Below, in pieces: positions 22,045 through 24,617 of a DNA stretch of 24,617 nt (within the stretch, counting starts at the first letter, position 1; each line of letters starts with the position of its first letter). This DNA comes from Bacillota bacterium (GTDB lineage: Bacteria > Bacillota > Clostridia > Christensenellales > Aristaeellaceae): positions 1 through 24,617 of the forward strand of contig JAEZJP010000178.1 in NCBI GenBank assembly GCA_023415715.1. Direction: 5' to 3'. The position numbers were made by a program, and so were the translations under genes. The notes under the pieces were generated by a model that did no database searches, was not told where the DNA came from, and was given only the letters and a program-made list of their open reading frames with translations.

Positions 22045-23739
22045 ATGGAACATATTTCCTACTGGCATCAAACGCAAAAGCCGCGGGAATATCCGCGGCT
22101 TGAGAAAAATTTGGAAACGGACGTGCTCATTGTGGGCGGCGGTATCACCGGTATCACTACCGCCTATTGCCTGACGCAGCGGGGAATTAAGCCTGTGGTC
22201 ATAGAGGCGGAAACGCTGTGCTCAGGCACAACGGGCAATACCACCGGCAAGCTTACCATACAGCATAACATCATTTACAGCAACCTTATGGAGAAATACG
22301 GCATTGATGCAGCCAAGGAATTTGCCCAGTCGCAGTCAAGGGCAATACAATTTGCCGCTGAAGCGGTGCGCAAGCACAGCTTGGACTGCCAGATGGTGTC
22401 CAGTACCGCTTTTATTTACGCTACCTCAGCCAATAACGAAAAGGATATGCTGCTTGCGGAGTATGAGGCTGCCAAACGCCTGGAAATTCCGGCAGATTGG
22501 ATTGCGAAACCTTCTTTTCCCAAGGGCAGCAAAGCTCTTTTGGGATTTTCCGGCCAGGCGGTGTTCCACCCCATACGCTATGTTCAGGGTTTGGCCAATG
22601 CCGCCCAGGCGGGCGGGGCAAAAATCTATACAAACACAAAAGCTATCGGTGTGGAGGACGGCGATATCAAAACCGTGGTGCTGGAGAACGGCGCATCCAT
22701 CCGCTGCCGCCACCTTGTACAGGCTACGCAATATCCCCTCTACGACGGGCCCAACGTTTTTTTTACCAGGCTTTATGCCCAGCGGGATTACGGCATTGCC
22801 GTAGAAACCAACGGAAACTGGCCCGATGGCAGCTATATCAGCATCGGTGAGCCGACCCGCTCCATCCGCACCCATGTGGATAACGGCAGGCGAATACTGA
22901 TCGTGGTGGGGGAAAGCCACTTTCCCGGCCGGGATGAAAAGGAAACGGGCGACCATTTTCAAAACCTGATAGATTTTGCAGATCAGATTGCCGGCGTCAA
23001 AAAGGTGCTGGCCAAGTGGTCGGCCCAGGATTATGAAACACCGGACCAGATCCCCTATATCGGACGATTGTCGGATGAATGCAATATCTATGTGGCAGCG
23101 GGATACCGGAAATGGGGGCTGACATGCGGCACGCTGGCGGGGCTGATGATAGCTGACCTTATTGATACGGGCAACTGCGATTATGAAGGCTTGTATTCCC
23201 GCAGCCGGAGCGATACCTTAAGGTCTATCAAAAAGATAACCAGTGAAGTTTTCACCGGTATGGGAGAACTGATCAAATCAAAATTTGAGGGAACCCGGGA
23301 TTACAAGGAACTGGAAAAGGGGGAGGGCCGCCCCATCCGCTTTCAGGGCCGCAAGGCGGGCGTTTTCAGGGATGATAACGATCATGTGACCGTGTTGGAT
23401 ATCTCTTGTACCCATATGTCCACAGAGCTCAATTTCAACGCATCGGAGAAAACATGGGACTGCCCGGCCCATGGAGGCAGGTTCAAAACCGACGGCAAGC
23501 TGCTGGAGGGCCCACCGAAAAATCCACTGCCGGTGCTGTTTGAGGGAAGCTTTGCAGAGTTTTTGGATAAGGTGGAAGGCGAGCGGATGGATGACAGGGG
23601 TGATCCCTTGGCGGATGAACCGCCTGTCTATTCGGATATGAATGGCGGGGAGGCCTTCAATGACATGCCGGCAGGCCCGGCAAATTATCATTATCCACCA
23701 TATCCACCCAGAGGAACGAAGGGCGACCGGCTTTCCTAA
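22045..23739 (+). CDS. FAD-dependent oxidoreductase with C-terminal Rieske [2Fe-2S] domain (YhfW-like)
   Basis: The 564-residue protein joins a DAO-type flavin oxidoreductase to a Rieske iron-sulfur domain. DVLIVGGGITGITTAYCL (26-43) is the dinucleotide-binding loop, followed by the family block TLCSGTTGNTTGKLT and the C-terminal flavin region YIGRLSDECNIYVAAGYRKWG (338-358). The Rieske ligands are C455-x-H457 and C473-x-x-H476 (CTHMSTELNFN... WDCPAHGGRF). A Pro-rich tail of about 40 residues ends the protein. The architecture matches Bacillus subtilis YhfW; the substrate is not known, and a primary or secondary amine is only typical of the flavin fold. The ATG at 22045 has AAAGGAG upstream. 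It is divergent from the cyanophycin cassette by 157 bases. Confidence 0.88.
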   Translation: MEHISYWHQTQKPREYPRLEKNLETDVLIVGGGITGITTAYCLTQRGIKPVVIEAETLCSGTTGNTTGKLTIQHNIIYSNLMEKYGIDAAKEFAQSQSRAIQFAAEAVRKHSLDCQMVSSTAFIYATSANNEKDMLLAEYEAAKRLEIPADWIAKPSFPKGSKALLGFSGQAVFHPIRYVQGLANAAQAGGAKIYTNTKAIGVEDGDIKTVVLENGASIRCRHLVQATQYPLYDGPNVFFTRLYAQRDYGIAVETNGNWPDGSYISIGEPTRSIRTHVDNGRRILIVVGESHFPGRDEKETGDHFQNLIDFADQIAGVKKVLAKWSAQDYETPDQIPYIGRLSDECNIYVAAGYRKWGLTCGTLAGLMIADLIDTGNCDYEGLYSRSRSDTLRSIKKITSEVFTGMGELIKSKFEGTRDYKELEKGEGRPIRFQGRKAGVFRDDNDHVTVLDISCTHMSTELNFNASEKTWDCPAHGGRFKTDGKLLEGPPKNPLPVLFEGSFAEFLDKVEGERMDDRGDPLADEPPVYSDMNGGEAFNDMPAGPANYHYPPYPPRGTKGDRLS

Positions 23740-23764
23740 TCAAATGAATAAGCTACTATAAAAA

Positions 23765-23792
23765 GTGCCCCCTTCTTTCAACAAGGGGGCAC
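23765..23792 (-). terminator. Terminator between convergent genes
   Basis: GTGCCCCCTT (23765-23774) and AAGGGGGCAC (23783-23792) form a perfect 10-bp stem with an eight-base loop. On the minus strand it is followed by TTTTTATAG, so it mainly ends the AraC-type gene; for the oxidoreductase gene it lacks a T-run but could still work. Confidence 0.8.
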
Positions 23793-23806
23793 AACTATAT
23801 GATACG

Positions 23807-24617
23807 TTACTTTTCCCGGGCGGTCCTTCTCACCGGGCGCGCTTCAATATATCCGCGATACCCCTGCGGTTCCAGCTGAAACCGTGGGCCATCCTCATCT
23901 GCCCATACAAAGCCGTACAGTTCGGGATTATAGTTCTCCATGGCGCTGCTTAACGTTTCGATCGCGTCACAGAAATCCGCATTGTCAAAGGCCGGTCCCT
24001 GGAAAACCATCATCTGGCAGGACGGAAGGTCCATCACATCATACCCTTCGGGCACTTCACCGCAGTAAGTGGCCGGAACCTCTACGCCCTGGGCATATTC
24101 CGATGTGCCTTCCGGGCGGAAACGTCTGGGCAGCCACATGCCGATGGGCTCATACAGCGCTTCCTTCACGCTGCAAAGTATTCCCCAAACGTCACAGCCT
24201 ACTTCCTCACAGTAGGCAAAGTAGTCTGCCGCTTTTATACCCCGCTTCACGATCACCTTGCGGGCGGGGCGGTCAATGACCTGCACGAAAACAAAGCCGC
24301 TCTTTTGATCCTTTTCCATTTTTAAGCCTCCTCTTTTCAGGTAGGTGTAATACTCGCGCACATTGGCGGGCAGGAACAGGCGGATAGGCGGCGGGCTTTT
24401 TTGATACCGGTGCGGCGTAATGCCAAACTCTTTGGAAAACGCCCTGGTGAAGCCTTCATGGCTGTCGAACACATAGTCCAGCGCCACATCCAGCACCCGT
24501 ACGTTTTCATCCCGCAGCTTCAGCGCAGCCTTGGTCAGGCGCAGCTGCCGCATATACTCAAAGGGGCTCCGGCCGGTGAGCTCCTTAAACATACGGGCAC
24601 TGTGGAAGGGGGAATAG
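23807..24617 (-). CDS. AraC-family regulator with GyrI-like domain, truncated by the window edge
   Basis: The gene runs off the right end of the window, so its start is not seen. Reading the frame up to the edge adds YSPFHSAR before MFKELTGRSPFEYM, the expected middle of the first AraC helix-turn-helix, which shows that the ATG at 24592 is internal. The second helix-turn-helix follows (VALDYVFDSHEGFTRAFSKEF), ending at about HRYQKSPPP. After a linker, a GyrI-like effector domain of about 160 residues follows (VQVIDRPARKVIVKRG, EPIGMWLPRRF, CQMMVFQGPAF, YIEARPVRR). It is likely a ligand-responsive regulator of the Rob/BmrR type. Its target genes cannot be read here; the convergent oxidoreductase gene is not an obvious target. 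Confidence 0.88.
   Translation of the reverse strand, partial: YSPFHSARMFKELTGRSPFEYMRQLRLTKAALKLRDENVRVLDVALDYVFDSHEGFTRAFSKEFGITPHRYQKSPPPIRLFLPANVREYYTYLKRGGLKMEKDQKSGFVFVQVIDRPARKVIVKRGIKAADYFAYCEEVGCDVWGILCSVKEALYEPIGMWLPRRFRPEGTSEYAQGVEVPATYCGEVPEGYDVMDLPSCQMMVFQGPAFDNADFCDAIETLSSAMENYNPELYGFVWADEDGPRFQLEPQGYRGYIEARPVRRTAREK

Overview
The window looks like a chromosomal segment of a low-to-medium G+C Gram-positive bacterium, probably a gut or anaerobic Clostridia member (Christensenellales-like is a guess). Supporting this are strong GGAGG-type ribosome sites, sigma-A-like promoters, a sigma factor paired with DUF4367 membrane proteins, AraC/MerR regulators fused to ligand-binding domains, and a cyanophycin cassette of the non-cyanobacterial type. 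There are no tRNA, rRNA, phage, CRISPR or transposase genes. The right end cuts an AraC-type gene.

Layout. 1-1315: a MerR-family regulator with a GyrI-like effector domain behind a textbook 19-bp-spacer MerR promoter. 1316-1845: gene-free, but holding a 326-bp non-coding element with 26-bp terminal inverted repeats (MITE-like) and a second large inverted repeat. 1846-3895 (minus): an ICMT/phospholipid-methyltransferase-like membrane protein, then an AraC DNA-binding domain fused to an APH-type kinase. 4076-8725: a ChvE/GguA/GguB-type sugar ABC transporter operon (binding protein, double ATPase, permease with an unusual C-terminal extension) behind a promoter with a perfect CG-centred palindrome. 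8819-9391: an unrecognised secreted protein. 9554-10797: an orphan second ChvE-like binding protein with its own promoter, operator-like palindrome, structured leader and terminator. 10974-12539: a ClC chloride/proton exchanger with a C-terminal TrkA_C domain.

12640-17068: a sigma-70-family (ECF-like) factor, a membrane DUF4367 protein, a translationally coupled small secreted protein, and three more tandem DUF4367 membrane proteins with conserved translation starts. This is the most unusual locus here and looks like an expanded envelope-sensing module. 17124-21887 (minus): a complete cyanophycin cassette in the order isoaspartyl dipeptidase, cyanophycinase, cyanophycin synthetase, covering both making and full breakdown of the Asp-Arg storage polymer. 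A cluster of hairpins separates the first two genes. 22045-23739: a divergent FAD oxidoreductase with a C-terminal Rieske domain. 23807-24617 (minus): a 5'-truncated AraC/GyrI-like regulator.

The sugar uptake parts fit a shared-transporter model in which two binding proteins under different operators feed one ATPase/permease. The cyanophycin genes would store nitrogen and carbon. The sigma/DUF4367 locus is probably a self-contained signalling unit whose signal cannot be read from sequence.
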